From Gorsachius magnificus (Eukaryota; Chordata; Aves; Pelecaniformes; Ardeidae), in assembly GCA_034008185.1 (NCBI GenBank), contig CM067109.1:36302885-36366884 (forward strand): 64,000 bases of DNA. The letters are read 5' to 3'. Below are positions 1-14,733 of this stretch, in pieces (the first letter of the stretch is position 1; every line of letters starts with the position of its first letter). A model generated the notes under the pieces. That model had not been told where the DNA came from. It saw only the letters and a program-made list of their open reading frames with translations, and made no database searches. The position numbers were made by a program, and so were the translations under genes.

Positions 1-1847
1 CAGGAGATGGTAGTTATAGTTCAAAGCTGCTCCCTGCCTATTTCTACAACATATATCTTGGCAAGTATCTTAATCACAGAGCAGTGTGAATAAGAGCACT
101 GGCATAACCACAGTAGCTCTATGAAAGATTGCCTGTGATTTCTCACCTGCTTTTAGTAAGGATGCCCAGAAATGAAAAAAAGTACACTTCAGGCTTAGTG
201 AAATGATTTATTTGACTGACATGGACTGTTTTCCTCTAGTGGCCTGAAGTAGTTTAGAAAGAAATTTGAATCTTCAATTCAAAAACTGAATGTAAAAATT
301 AATCAATTTATCCCAAGTCTGATGTGAAATGAAGTTGAGGAACCAGCTATTGATATACTGAGGGTGGGGGTAATTCAAGTGCAGAGAGACCACTAGAGGT
401 GCTTTGTCTGTCCTGATAGCACCAATCAGCATGAAATCCATTCCCATATCTCACACACACACCCTGCAAGTTTTTAATGCAAAATGTAACTCTGCTTTTT
501 TATGGGAATTTCTTGACATTAGCTCAGTGATGACTCAGAAACAGCATGGGAAGACCTGCACTGTTGTGTACATATAAGTTTGTACACGATTCTGTCAAAG
601 AAGCCTGAAATAAAAGGTTCAAAGCTTCAACACTAGGTAAGCACAGCTTTGAAGGAGTTTGGTAAGAACCTCACAGAACAAAACTATGGCTCTTCTAGTG
701 CAGCTATCTTGCAACAGCATTGCACAGTTCCTGTTCCCCCAGTCTTTTGTAATCAGAGCTTCGTGGTTGTGAAACAAGGCAGTTGCTTAAAAGATACTAA
801 AAATATCACATCTCCTCTAATTAAAATCAAACCTGAAAGCTCTGAAGTGTTGGCTAAGTGGAGTAGTAGTTATTAAAGCACCTGGGTGTTGCTAGGAAAT
901 GCCAGGTCTCTCTGGTTTTACTGTACTCAAGGGCACACTGAACAACTTTGCAATACGAATGAAGCTGCATAATGGGATGCCTCAGGAAACATACTAGTTT
1001 ATAAATTGGTGCAAAGCTAACAAAAGGCTACATTGGATTGATTTATCATGTTTTTGATTAATGAAACACAACACTGTCTTTGCAAGTCTAATTAAATTGC
1101 GTAATCTATGCACTTTCTATTGATCATGCTCTTAAATGCAGGTCCCCTCTTGTAAAAACCTCCAGTCTTGCATGCAATATAGTCCTAATCACAGTGGTTG
1201 AAACTTCTGATGGTTCCTGGTTTACAAAGTAGAATTCAAAGGCAAGAACCTAATTTGTAGTTATGTGTAGTGCTTGGTAAAATTCAACAGTTGCAGTGGT
1301 TTTATAATCTGCAGAATACAGTAAGTACCACCCCCATAAGCAGCTTTATGCTTTCCAAGACAGAAATTATGGTGGTGCTTTTGTGACAGGGTGAAAGGTG
1401 AAGTAACACATAAGAATAGGGATAAATTCACCTCCAGCGTAGCCTGGAGAAGAGGATCTCAGTCTCAAGGAGCAGCCTGGCTTCTGTTTCCACCAATTGC
1501 CTGAGTTAGGTCTATAAGATGGTTCATTTGGTCTCCATAGTCCCGCATGAGAAGGGCAGCATGCACTTAGTGTCAGGGTTGTCCCTGTCCTGAGGACACT
1601 GCTAGACAAATGTGCCAAAATGAGAGGAAAAGCAGATACAGAGGATGTTTGGTGTGGGCTAGGTATATGACAGGTCACATATTGGTGGGTGGTTTCCTCC
1701 ATCCCCCTTGGAAAATTGGTTTATGATACTGCGGGTCCTTGTCTGGCTCCTTTACTCAGCCAGTTGTCTTTAGCTGGGAGGCAGACCATTTTAGGAAACT
1801 GATACCTCAGCTAAGAGAAAAATACCCTGTGGTAGAGAAGTGTTGTT

Positions 1848-1886
1848 AATGATTCTATGATTCTATTCTATGATTCTATTATTCTG
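1848..1886 (+). repeat. CR1-type terminal short repeat (ATTCTATG-like)
   Basis: Direct repeats of ATTCTATG/ATTCTATT occur here, preceded by TTAATG. This matches the way avian CR1 elements end in the + orientation. The CR1 3' UTR that should precede it is not recognisable, so this is either an extremely short CR1 3' end or a microsatellite with the same unit. Confidence 0.5.
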
Positions 1887-3743
1887 CTATAGATTGCTAT
1901 CCTAATGAAGACAGCAGAACTTAAATTTGTCATGCTTCCTATCACTTGTGCCACACTGTTCATTTAAGGAGCCATCCCGCTGTGAAGACCATCACAGAGC
2001 ATAGCAAGAACAGGTACAAGCTTCTTTTGAGTCTATGTCCCTTATCAAATTTGGATTCCACACAATCCTCTGCCTCCCACCCCAGAGAGGAAAAAAAAAA
2101 AAGAAGAAGAAACCAAATTAATTCAAAGTCACAGTAGGTTGTTGATTATAAGCTTAAACAAGATAATACATGCATGAATTTTTTCCCCCTTAAAAAACAC
2201 CCAAAATATTAGCTACAGATTAAAGTGACAATTTTATTTAGAACTCTTAAACTGCAGAGAAATGTCCTACTGTATTTAACTTGTTTTAATGCAAAATTAC
2301 AGATTAATACAGGAACAATGATACTTTTATGCTAATCACAACGTTTTTCATCTTTTTCACTAAAGGCAGATTTTCCTTTTCTTTTGCTTCTGTAAGAGCT
2401 GGTATGCTCCGATTCTTTGTTTTGAACTAATGAAAGTGGATTTGGGGAAAAATGCAGGGTTGTTTTGCCATTGATCTTGTACATACTGTAAACGAGAAAG
2501 CTTTGCAGTGCTTTCTGTGTGGGTAGTTAAGCTTTGTTTTGTTTGTATATGTGTGTATGGGATAGTTCTTTATGGTTTATCTGACCCAAGATACTAGCCT
2601 TCCTACTCCTTGTCTGCTTTTCACACAGCCTGTAGGTGTTTTTTCTTTCTTGAAACAATATCACTAAATGTCAACTGATAAGAAAATGTCAGACCCTGAT
2701 ATTGTATATAATATCTTCTTCCATGATTAGAAACATTCACTGTATATAAAATGGAGTTGACAATATCTTCTGTGTCCTTTGACTCTTTAAGTCCTAATTT
2801 AAATTTTGTTTAACTTCTGTCATTAAGTTATGCAAGTTAAAGGATCAAAATGCAAAAGTCAAGCCAAGATTTAAAGGCATTCTATCCATAAAAAAGGCTC
2901 TCAAATGTGTGTGCAAATAATGGTAGATCTCTGCCATGCAACAGATGCTCTGGTGATACCTCTCTGCCTTACAGTCCTGAGATGTAAAGTATCCTGTAGT
3001 TGTATTTCATACCATGGGCACGATGCCATGGTCTCCTTTACTCCATGTAAAGTTAGGAACATGAGCTGCTTCCATGTCTCTGCAGTCTCCTGGCGATCCT
3101 GGTTCTCCTTCATGCTCTGTATAGAAACAGTAATAGTGCTTATAAACTGATGTAAAAACAGTGCTCTGCCAAACAGCTTTGTCCCTAGTTAGCCAGAGTA
3201 TTTCCACCCTGCTTGGCCCCTGTCCAGGGCTCTGTACATACAGATGTCCACACTACTCTGGTAGTGGTAGGAACCAGCTTGGACAACATGCCACCAACTT
3301 GCTGTGGCTGTGCTATAGACTTTCTAGGAACAGAAATGTTCTTTAATAGCGGGTGGAGAGATGGCAATGTTAAACCCAGGTCAGCCCTTCCCTGGCGCCA
3401 TGTGCTGAATTCCCCACCCTTCCTCTGACATGGTGAGTAGCCTATGCCTTCTGAGGCATCTCTGAGGCAAATGATCCCAAATACTTCTGAACTGATACTC
3501 TCATGCTTCAGAGACAAGATGGGCTGTAAATTGGTGTCTGCTATGGCTAATTATGTTGCAACACAAACTGCACAGCCAGCTCTTCAAGGATCTCAAATAC
3601 TTACCTAGAAAGTGTAGAAAAAATCTTCTTTATCATGGGAAGCTTCAACTGAAATGAAGTATGCTGTATAGCTGCTACTGCCAATACTAAAAGCCTCCTT
3701 GGAAATATTTTTCCTAGCTCAAGAGGTGTTTCTTTCACAAGGG

Positions 3744-3870
3744 TATTCTATATTAGACCTTATCTTGACAGATAAGTAGGAATCAATCTCAATACTTAAG
3801 GGTGAGTGATTCTCAGATGCAACTGATCATGGCCTGAATATATTTGCAAAGCTAAGTTTAAATAAGAAGA
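3744..3870 (+). mobile_element. possible degraded LINE endonuclease remnant
   Basis: One + frame, interrupted by stops, reads ILDLILTDK and about 20 codons later ATDHGLNIF. In CR1 and L2-like LINE endonucleases the order LDLxLTN followed by SDHxxxxF is typical of the C-terminal end of the domain. The spacing is about right, but flanking sequence on either side gives no clear continuation. If real it is ancient and inactive. A chance match cannot be excluded. Confidence 0.3.
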
Positions 3871-6800
3871 TAACAACTATTTAGTACTACTGATGGGTGG
3901 CTTTAGATAGCTCAAAACAATAATGAGCTAAAGGAGCCAGAAAATCGTATTTACCCAGGAAAACATAATAATTTGAAACTGTTGAAGACATTTTATCAGG
4001 CGCATGCCCACAATATAGAAAAAATCTTGATAGCCTTGGAGGCAACAAAAGTAAGTATTAAAAATAGAAGACACACTGGAATGAAGAAATTGTGGAAGAA
4101 TAATATAATCAAGATGATAACAAGTACCAGAATTTATGAAGGAAGAAAAAGAGTAGAAGCAGAACTTTAGAACTGGCAGAATTAAAGGCAATAAAATGAT
4201 TTTTTTTTAAAAATGCACCAAGAAAGAATACTTCCAATAATATTGATCTGCTATTAAATTAATTCTGCACAACTATTAATAATGATGAAAATTTTTTCTG
4301 GGTACAGGAGACACAAAAAATGCATATGAGATGAAAATTTTGAAGCCATTCACAGCCAAAGGTGATGCTAGTTCACAGCTCTGATATAAAAAGAGCAAAC
4401 TTATATGACTTATGCTGTAGATACTAGAGATTAGGCCAGTTAGGTGGATTCATCAGAAAAAGAAACACAGATATGATAATACCAGTGAGCCTGCATTTGG
4501 AAATCTGAGGTTGGAAGACAGAACTGATTCTTGTGTGCAATTAGAAGGTTGGTTCACGTAACAGGACATTCTTAGGCTCATCACAATATCAATTCTGAAT
4601 TGTTAGCCTTAAATACATATTAAATGGATAAAGATTTTGCAAACAGAATCCTTGTCAAATAGGTAGCTTCTAAGTCTTGTGAATTATTAGTCCTTGGCCC
4701 TAGACCTAGTGAATGTTTTATTAAGGAGATAAAGACAGTTATGCATAGAAAGAACAAAAAATCTATTGTCTTTTCTGCAGCCCAGATTAAGAGCAAGAAA
4801 TAACAGCCCGTGAAAAACTCATGTGAATCATCTTGTGACAATAACAATGCTGTGGGCAGAGTTCACTTCAGCCATCAAGCCTATAGTTTGGTGATGGAAA
4901 TAAAGGCAGATCCTATTCTTTCAAAAATCACAGCTTTCAAAAATCACAGAACCATTGCTGAACCTTATTAAAATAATTTTTTTTTAAAGAAAGAAAAGAG
5001 GGAAAAAGACATTTGATTATAAAAATGTGTTTCCTACAGTTGGAAATTGCATTCTCTCAGTTAATTAAAGGCAAGAATGAAATATTTAATTGTGCTTTGG
5101 ATGATATTAGGGTAGGAGCCTGCTTGGTAATGACTCGACTTCACTTATCTACCCCTAAGCCATTGATGCTGCCAGAATTGAATCACCAAATTATCTGAAA
5201 TCTGAATGGATTACAGGTTGCTTGCTTTCCTCTTTTCTTGGCAGGAGTGAGGAGAGGGAGAGGAGTAAAAGCTTGCAAACTCCCTGGACCAAATTCTTTC
5301 CCTCTCCTAAGAGGAACAGACAGCTGCAGGATGAATCTTAGACAAATTTATGCTGAGCACCTAAACTATGTCTCTGATTTGGTCAATGGAGCATTAAAGA
5401 CCTGAAGCAAAATCACTGTTAAGGGAGAAGAATGTGTGCCGTGGGTAGCTCTGAAAGTCCCATCAACCGATTGTCAGAGCAGAAAATGTTGCTGAAAATA
5501 CTGATGTTGAAGACCTTTGAAGAAAATACGTTAGTTTGAAAGAGATTACATCTGGTAATAGAAGAACTGAATGTTTCTGACTGATGAAACAGTCCTGTCT
5601 CAGGAAATATTTTTCTTTAATATTGAAATAGCTCTTCAAATGAGGACTCATTGAGAGTGAGTGAAAAGACCCTTGTAAGTGGAATGTCTTAGTTTTAGTG
5701 AAACAGATCAATTCAGCCTGTGCTTGGAACTAATTTTCATGTAGAACAGCTTCTTCTTTTTTTTTTTTTTTAATTAAGAACAATTTCAGTGAAGGAGAAA
5801 AAAGTCAAACATGGAGAGTTTCTTTCAAAACAGGAAAAGTATCATGCCCTTTGAATTTTGTTAAAGCCAATAGCAAAACTACTACTTACTTTTGTGGTGC
5901 AAGATAAGGTCTAGATAGCTGGTTATAATGAGCTCATGACAGCAGAGAAAAGACAAAGAACAAGGAGAGAAAATGGGTTAAGTAACATGATCGAGATGAC
6001 ACAGTAATTTAGTGGCAAAGCTGAAAAAAATCCATGTTCCTTGAATTCCTGTATCTGCTTAACTGTATGGCTTTTCAGCATGAGAAGGTAATCCTACTGA
6101 GTTTCAATACTGTAAGAAGAAAAGAAATCTGATGGAAACACTCTTCATGTGGGGTGAAGAAAAGCAAAGTACTCGTGTACTTTAGACCATGGCTGACTAG
6201 GCAAAACAGACTTCCTTGTGCAAATGCTCTGAAGTGATTAGCAGAGTAACATTTGTAAAATGTATTCAATTTCATAAAGATAAGGAGAAGAAATAAGACA
6301 GTCCCAAGCCTGATCCCCTGCTTAGAGAAGTCAGTGAGAGACTTCCATTACTATTAATTGGGATGATTAGATCTTTTTAGGAGCATTAAGTTATCCTGAA
6401 ATCACAGTTGAAAACACAATCTTATATGAAGAAATGTAAGTTTGTATTATGATCAGAGGACACAAACTACTAAATAAAATATAGCCCCCGTGCCTTTAAG
6501 ATTTATAAAATGTAAATTGATAAAGGATATGAATGTGGTTAATGTAGAAAGGAATAAGCATAGCAATTAGAAATAAGTACATCTGGTACAGTTACAAAAT
6601 GGAATATTAGAAAGTCAGCTCGGACCTGTATCTTCAGACCAGTGTAAGTAAGCTCAGTAAAGTGTCATTATAACAACAACATTTAACTCAATCATAAAGA
6701 CCAGCATGTAAAATATAGAATATATTTTATGTTTATCTAGTATGTATTTCATGAAGTGTGAAGATCTTTTTTTTATTTTTATTCTCCAGTTATACACTTC

Positions 6801-7695
6801 CAAAACATAACAAAGAGCTGACACATTTCTGAGCTTTTTGTTTGCTAATTGAAAATTACCAGAGTCATGTCGTGCACACACTGGAAAAGCATTCATAGGA
6901 CATTTCAGTTTTGCCTAGAAAAGAGACAACAGAAGCCAAATGAAGAATTAGAAAGAACTGATTTCACTAAATACTGAAGAGTCATTTGATTTCTTAAAAA
7001 GCCTTGAAAACTGAAAACACACAGAATGGGAAGACCGTGCATGAAAGTATTCCTCTAAGCATATGCTGTCCCAACTCTGCACTATAGCTTTGAATGAGAG
7101 AAGCCAGTTAGCTTCTTAGGCACATCCTCCAGGACTCAAGCTTCTTTGCTGAGTCTGAATAATGGTAGACCTTTGATTTCCATATGGCTGTAGAGTTAGC
7201 TGTATCATAAGTCTTTAAATATACATAACGAACAATTAGCAGAGTATCTAACTGTGCTACATTTGGTTGAATAATAACTTTTTTAGTGAAGAAGTGCTCC
7301 TTCAGACTAAAGAATGGTCATTTCCACCCACAACACTCGCTCTCTTCCATGCTTTCTGGAATTTAATCTTAATGCAGTAGTTCAGTCTCTAGCTGTATTT
7401 GAAAGAGCACCCAAGATGCTGCAATATGGAAGCCCAGAAGAATGTATGACACTTGCATCCACCTCAATAGATTCCCACAGAGATGGCTAGTAAAGGTGGG
7501 ATTTGGCAAGTGACCCTAGCAACTCAACAGAGAAGGAGGAGGAATGTAGGTTTTTGCAGGCATTATGAAATCCTTGTCACTGTTTCAAGTGTGTTGCAGT
7601 ACTCTATGTACAGGGTGCATCCATTTTCAAGCATCGTGTCTGAAGTCTTTCAACAGAACTGGAAATGCAAAAATATAAAATTATTAAAAAAGAAT

Positions 7696-7768
7696 CCTCT
7701 CCTCTCCTCCCCTCCCCTCCCCTCCCCTCCCCTCCCCTCCCCTCCCCTCCCCCTCCCCTCCCTTCCCC
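7696..7768 (+). repeat. (CCCTC)n pentanucleotide tract
   Basis: A nearly pure pyrimidine tract with repeated CCCTC units, entered through a few CCTCT units and left through CCCTT. The opposite strand is a run of GGGGA/GAGGG units, so it has the sequence needed for G-quadruplex or triplex structures. It lies inside the inferred CPLX1 intron. Length variation between individuals is expected for such a tract. Confidence 0.9.
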
Positions 7769-10700
7769 AAAGGGATAGTCCCAACATTTAAAAAGAGATA
7801 AGATCTGGCATGCAACAAAAAGTCTTGTAAAGAAATGAGAATAGCAGGAAGACTATCCTGAAACTACATCTAAATTGAATCCATGTGTGAGTAAGCCAAG
7901 AAGTATATTCAGTCAGTAGTAAATGAAGGTAGTTTGGCCTTCATTTTAAAAGACTTTCTTTGTGCTAGCTGTTAGCTATGAAATGATAGTTTGTGACATA
8001 ATATACCTTGGAACTAGTTAGGACATGCTACAGTGAATCTCACAGCTATTGCCAGCTTCCATTAGCAGAACCCAAATGTATTCCCGGGCTGTTTCCATTT
8101 CTGCAGAAGGAATTGATTATGCCTAAGGGAAGGGAAGTTGAGAGAGAGAAAGAGAGAGGGAGAAAAAAGAAGACAAACCTTGCTGCTTTCTAATTTTAGT
8201 GAATCGGTCAGCATGAGAATGGGTAATTAAGTGTCTAGTTTTAAAAAATTAAAGAACTTCACAATGAGCACCTACAGGGTTCTGAGTGTGAGGGAAATTA
8301 ATTAGCTGAGGAGGGAGCCCTGGGAATATTTTGCTATCATTTTAGGCATAACCAGGTTCATGGAGTGGGTTTGCCTTATCAACCTTTAGCTATGAAACTA
8401 TTAATTGTCTCCACATGAGCTGGTCGTCAATTCTTCCTCAGTACTCAATAGGAAGAAGTGCGTATCTCAAAGGATGATGCCTTGGGGCAGGATGTATGGC
8501 TGTCCACAGCGTATGTCTCTCCCCAGTGACTAGAAGAGCTCAGAACAGATGCTGAACTTGTAGCTATCAAACTGAGTGAGGTGCTCTAGGGGAACCTCTT
8601 CTTCTATTACCAGATTCATTGCAAAGCTTTTGTGGGGACAGGTGTCCCAAATGGGACAACATATTGCTAAATAATCAGCTTAATTCCTCTTAATCATGGT
8701 CTTAAACCAACTACCAATTTGCAGTCTGTATCTCTCCCTGGAGCTGGAACTGGCTGTGTCTGGCACAGGGCAGCCCCTGGCCTCTTCTCACAAAGCCCAC
8801 CCCTGTAGGGGGTAGAATCCTGCTGCCAGCACCTGGACACGTAAGCTCAAAACAGTGTGGCTTCCCAGGCTTTGTCCTTTGTGCTGTAGAAATGCCCTGT
8901 GTTTGTAAGGCATGGTGCAGACAGGAATTGCTCTAGTGTCTGGAGGTTTTGCTTTATGTTTCAAATATACTTTCCAGACAGTATCCCAGCAGGAAAAGCC
9001 ACAGGGCAAAGTGGGAAAAAATATTGTTAATGCCTTCTAATTAAATTCATTGAAACAAAACAGCTTCCTCCTTCCTTTATTCTTCATTGTCTGCAGCATT
9101 GCTGTACCTCCTCCAGCACAAGCTGGCACCTTCTTCTCTTGGAAGCCCCACACCTGCTCTGATAAAGGCTGATGAAGTTAGCACCCCAGAGAAGTCATTT
9201 TCCATACACAAGCCTGAACAGCCAGGCAAGTAACATTTCCACACAGCACTACTGAATAATAACACAGTGTCCTCAGGCTTGCTGTGCTGTGTTGGGAAGC
9301 AGGTGTGTGATGGAGTATTGATGGGTAATCCAGAGAGCAAGCGGGTGCTTTTAGAGACAGCTATGATCATGCTGTCAGTGAGCTGTTCTGTCTTCAGACA
9401 GTCAGAGACTGTGTGTCTCTAAGGCTCCTGCTTTTTTCTCCTAACACACCTGTGGGAGGGGCTGGTTTCTTTTTGGGGAGGAAACAAAGTCAAACAAGAG
9501 CAGAAACTGGAGCTGAGGAACCTGCCACACTGGGAAAGTGACAGGCAATCTGTTACCAGTAAGGATGCCCAGAAAGTATGCATATATAAGTAAAAGGGAA
9601 ATTTTCTATCAGCAAGAAAATGCATGCCATGTTTCCCACTCTCCTTGAAAGAACTCCAGAATTAGAAGCTTGTGCCCAGCTTAAAAATCTGCATACAAGT
9701 TTTTTGCCAACATGCACACTTCCTATTCTCCCATACTCTACAAGCCCCTTTGGCAGAAGTTCTGCAGATGGGGGATTTCCACCCTCAAAGCACATCAGGT
9801 CAAGAGCAACAAGTGCCAGAATTCAAACACACACCTCAGCATCTGCTAAGCAAGATCTGAAAGGCAATCCCAGGGTAATATACCTGCTTCATCTGTTGAC
9901 GTGATGCCAGGAGCTGCCCATCAGTGGGCATGACACAACATCTCCTTTCAGTCCTGCAGCTCAGCCAGCTCAGACACAAAGCATTGTTTCTACTTGTCCT
10001 GTTTGCTTGTCCTGCGCTGGCTCTGTGTGGGCTGAGTTGGTTGCTGGCTTCTCTGTTTTGCACACAGAGAGCTCTTTCTTTCTAGTGCTTCTCAGAGGCA
10101 ATTGTATTCCTTCCACCAGTTTCTGTTCTCCTCAATGCATTTGTGCTAGCTTCTTCTGCATGTATTCGCATGGTGATAATTTTAAGTACTCTACTATTAG
10201 TAAAAGAGATACTTCCACTAACACAGGACTTCTCTTGTGGCAGTGAACACTGAGATTTGAAAGGGGTTTTCTTCCTGCTTCCCAGCAAAACCTATTATAT
10301 GGAGAGATTCCAGGTTTTAGCAGCAATTTTGATAGCTAGGGCCTTTACCCAAATGTGCTGAGGCTTTGGCCAAAAAAACCCAAACCAAAACTAACCCAGA
10401 TGATCCAAAAAAGCTCAGGTGTGTTTCAGTGATGTGTATTGTTTGTTGTTCTTTCTAATTACTCTTGCATTTGAAGAATAACTGTTCATTAATAGCCTAA
10501 GGAGATGGAAATTTCTTAAGTGATGTCATTCCCACTGGTTTATGACTCTGTTAGGCATGCACAGCTATTTTATGAAGGGAAAATTATGGGAAGGTACTAA
10601 ATAGTGATTGGGGGCATGGAACAGCATGATCATGCTTTTGATGTGCACAGTCACATGCATGTGCAGGCTCAATTACTGGTGTGTTTCCTTCCAATGCTCC

Positions 10701-13700
10701 CTGGCATGCACGTCATCCAAGGCTTGATTTTGTTGTGATTTAAGGTCTATCTGTCACACTCCCCCCACCCTAAGAGTACTGGAAGTCTCATTAGTGATGC
10801 CAGAGTACTCAGACAGTATAAAAAAGAGAGCCAGCCTTCATTTGCTTAGCTTGGGGAGGATAACATGAGCATGGCTGGGTATCACTTATCCCATAAGTGA
10901 ATACTTAGAGCTGCTGCTTTTTGAAATGGACACAACAAAACGCCAATATGCCACTGCAGAAGATCCCATTCATTACTGTGTCAGACAAAAGCACCCAATC
11001 AGACCGAGACACAGAAAGAAAATGGGCTTGTGGCTATCTGGAGGATGAATGTCTCCCCCCAGAAAGAGGTTCAGGTGTTCCCTTCTGTCTGAATTGCTAT
11101 GAGGTCCTGCATATATGGAGAGGGCAAGGAAAACTGCAGGTTACAAGCAAGAGCTCAAGAACCCTTGAAAATTATTATAGCAACTGTTGTCCCTTGAAAA
11201 GGCTCCTTTTCTTACATTAGTAAATAGAAGCTGGTAGGAGTGAGATTAAACTCCTTTGTCCTGTTGCTGTAAAACAAAGGCATGCCTATGGGAAATGTAC
11301 AGTAGAGTCGAAAGCTCTTCTATGCAAGGTTTGTCTCTCCCTTTAGCTGTACAGCTCTTAGCTTGATGCAGGTTGTGAGCTTCATGGGACCTGTCCCTGC
11401 TCACATATCACTGACAATGCTAAATATCTGTCCTATGACCACAGCCAGTCAACAGAAACAAGAAAAGGTCAACAGCTAATTCCACCCAGAAGAAATGTGA
11501 AAAATGCACCTCATCTGTAGCGCTGGTTTTAAGCTATCAGCCCAAGCTAGTTGCAGGCTGTTGCAATGGTGGGAGCTTTATTATGCACTGGCTGTTCACA
11601 AGTAACAGCAGTTCTCCAACTTTGGAATAACAACCCAACCTTGCAGCGCTATAGAGCCTGAGTGGGTCCCTCTAGCACTGTAACACCATTAATGGTATTC
11701 AGTTGGATGTTAAGATGCACCAGATATTGTCCCTTACCAACTTTTGTTCACTACAAACATGACTTCCCACAGCCTCCTGGGGAGCAAGAAAACTACCTTG
11801 AATTACAAAATGGAGAGGCTGATGTGCCAGATAAGGGTTAGAGAAAGATAAGTGACTTTCCTTTCATTTTTTCATGTCCCTGTGAAGGCGTACAGCATGT
11901 GAATAAACACTCATGCTTTCTTACTTGCTCTTTTTGTGTGTCAGAAGTGTTCTTCCCATTTTTAAAGTGTTGCCAGCTAATGGGATTGTTAAGTACTTTT
12001 TGTACTTCAGATGGACATGTATGTCAAAGGTTTGAAACTAATTGATTAACTACCTTTGATTTTACTGAGTCTTGGCTCTGAGCTTGTGGCGATGCCTTGG
12101 TCTCCACAGATGTACTGTCAGGGTGGGTGTGCTAATTAGATCCTAGCCACAATGGTGTATGGCAGGATTTATTCCACACAGAAGAATCCCTCTGGAGTTG
12201 ATGACAAAAATTAAATAGTCTCACAGCAAGGTCTAAAGATAATCACCTAACTAATCTTTCCTGAGGTCTTACTATTGCAGAATTACATTGTCTTCTGCTG
12301 TCAGCAAAGTCAGCGTTGAAAACATTGGTGTAGGTTGCTGAAGGAAAAAAAACATTCTTAGTGAAAAGTTTGAGGGAGCTTAACTTCCTGTCAAACTCAT
12401 CCTATCAATCCAGGAGAGTTACTGAGGACAGAATAACCTTATGAGAATGGTGTGAAAGCAAGTTGTTATATTTCAGTGTGGCATCATTATAAGCAATGAC
12501 TATGTTTCAGAGCAGACTCCCTCTCTCACTGCAGCTCCTCTGGAAGGATAAATCTTACTTAAGTTCTCTGTCCACCAAGAAAAAATGAATTCTCTCCCAT
12601 ACAGGTCACACAGAAAGCTGGGGAAAAAATGCACACGCATACTTAAATGTCAGTCTAGGGGACTATTTTCCTTCCAGATTAGTCCCCAGGATTCTCAGCA
12701 GTGGTAATATGAGTACTCCTTTTATATCTGGGACTGTTAATTGGGTCTGTTCTAATACTTTGGATTTTTTTTTCTTGTGTTACAATTAAGCTATGTTTAT
12801 GATATGTTGTCCTTGCTTAGAGATAATTTCATCTTTTTCATTTCCCTCAAAACTGCTATCTAGTAGAAGAGTACATCCGAATGCAACTGTCCCTCACAGT
12901 GCTGAACTACAGTAGGGAACATACATTTAGCTGGAGCATACTTTCAATCGTGTACAACATGACTTCCAGAATGCTTTCTAAGTTCCTTCTTGATCTGCTG
13001 TGATGAGCTCTGTTACCTGCCACTTTTCTTTGCTCCTACACACTCCTACATATTCAAGAGCGCTTTTTAGCATACTACAAAATGCCGAGGACAACCTAAA
13101 GTTCATAATAGCAAGGGCTGACATGTGCACAGAGAAATGAATGCAACATGCTAGAAACAAAACTGGCACTTAGCAAGTGTTTTTTTAAAAAATGTACTTT
13201 TAGTGGCTTCCCAGAGATTTGCAAAGAGATCAGAAACAGAGAGCTCATGTAGTTTATTTACCAAGAGCTGAACTCAAAATGAATCATCCATTTAGGGACC
13301 TCTGAATTTCAGCTGGTTTCAACCTCCAGTCTGCCAAAGTGCTTGTGATCAATAAGGCAATGAAATGATGAATGCTAGCAAGCACAAACCTAGCAATGCA
13401 GGATTATAGTAATTTCTAAGCCTCATGAGCAGTCAATGAGTTCCCCTGGAGAGGACAAACAATGTTTCTCTTGGCACTTATCTGCATCTTCACCATGCTT
13501 TGCACCATAGGACAAAGATGACTCCTCATCCTGCAGTGAACCACTCCTCATCCACTGGAGCCTTTGTAGTAGGTTCTTGTAGAAACATGAGCCCAGACCT
13601 ACACTGGCTGGACTAGAGCTTTCAAAATAAGGTGAAGTAATGCAAAAATAAAAATTAAAAAAAGAAAAAAAGAGCTTTTCACATATGGTAAACAGTCTTT

Positions 13701-14733
13701 AGGAAATAAATAGCTATGTTTAATCTATATTACTGCAGCATCCTTGGAATTAATTTTACCAGCTTTTTACTAATAGGAAGACTCTTGTTTGGCAATGCAA
13801 AAAATTGCAGGAGGAATGAAGGAGGAGGAGCAGCTTTCATGTTCTGATCTTGCAAAGTGCACACATAAACACAGATACATGCTATGGATTTATTATTTAT
13901 GCTGTCAGATCCATAGTCATAACATAAATTCTTCTGAACTTATACAAGAGACTGCACCTGTGCATTTCCAGGGTCCCTGCCATTGGCTTCTGGGAAGTTT
14001 TTCTTGTAAAAAACCTAAATGCAGACATTGGAAACACAAGAAATCATATCCCACTTTTGCTAGGAACGCACCTGCTCTGCATCACTGGAAAATGACTGTG
14101 TTCTCATGGGAATCTTCTGCAACTTGATCCCATCATGATGATCGTGGAGCAAACCTAAATTAACTGTAATCGTTAGTGTGGAATATGTAATTTTTCTTTC
14201 TTCTTATCCTGTCTCATCTGCTTTCAAGAACAGAACTGACTCAGATTTTCCTAACTGAAGCCACAAGTTGGGTTCTCAGGGAGAGATTTTCCAAAGGACC
14301 CAACAAGCTTAGGAGTACAATAGGTACAGTACTTATCTCGGGCCCTGTGGTCATGAGTCAGTGTGGTGATTTCAGTCAACCCTCCAGGTACCTAAAATCA
14401 ATATCTTGGAGCCTCTGATCCTATACCATTCTTCACAAGTCAGATATTCTCTGCTTACTCTGGAGATTTCTTTGATTACAAGATGGAAGTCTCTGCTATT
14501 CAGCAGTAATTTAATTACCTCCACTCCTGAAACTTTCTAAACCTCATTCCCTCTCACTGAGGCTGACCATTATGCAGTAAGGCATTCTTTTAGTAAGGAT
14601 GCTGCATACACAATAGGAAGGAAATTAACTTATGTGCAAACACAGAGAAAAAGAAAACATGTTGTCTTATAGAGTCCTAGAATAATAAATCATTAAGGTT
14701 GGAAAAGATCTTCAAGACCATCTACTCCAACCA

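Larger units (their letters stand above)
1..14667 (+). other. CPLX1 last intron, 5' part
   Basis: This stretch lies upstream of the CPLX1 terminal exon and, because that exon starts with a splice acceptor at codon 70, must be intron of that gene unless an unrecognised exon or nested gene is present. It is AT-rich, with stops in all frames at normal density; the open frames are short, and none resembles a protein I know. The contents I can name are a CR1-type terminal repeat at 1848-1886, a possible old LINE remnant at 3744-3870, a T-run near 5755-5772, a (CCCTC)n tract at 7696-7768 and a GA-rich stretch near 8138-8172. I do not see the earlier complexin exons encoding the accessory and central helices, so they lie left of the window. 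Intron assignment is an inference from the exon. Confidence 0.75.

Noticed and set aside
10921..11220. 99-codon + frame with a GXLEDECLPPERG-like stretch
   Set aside because: It looked protein-like at first, but no family is recognisable, no convincing splice sites frame it, and the length is within chance expectation.
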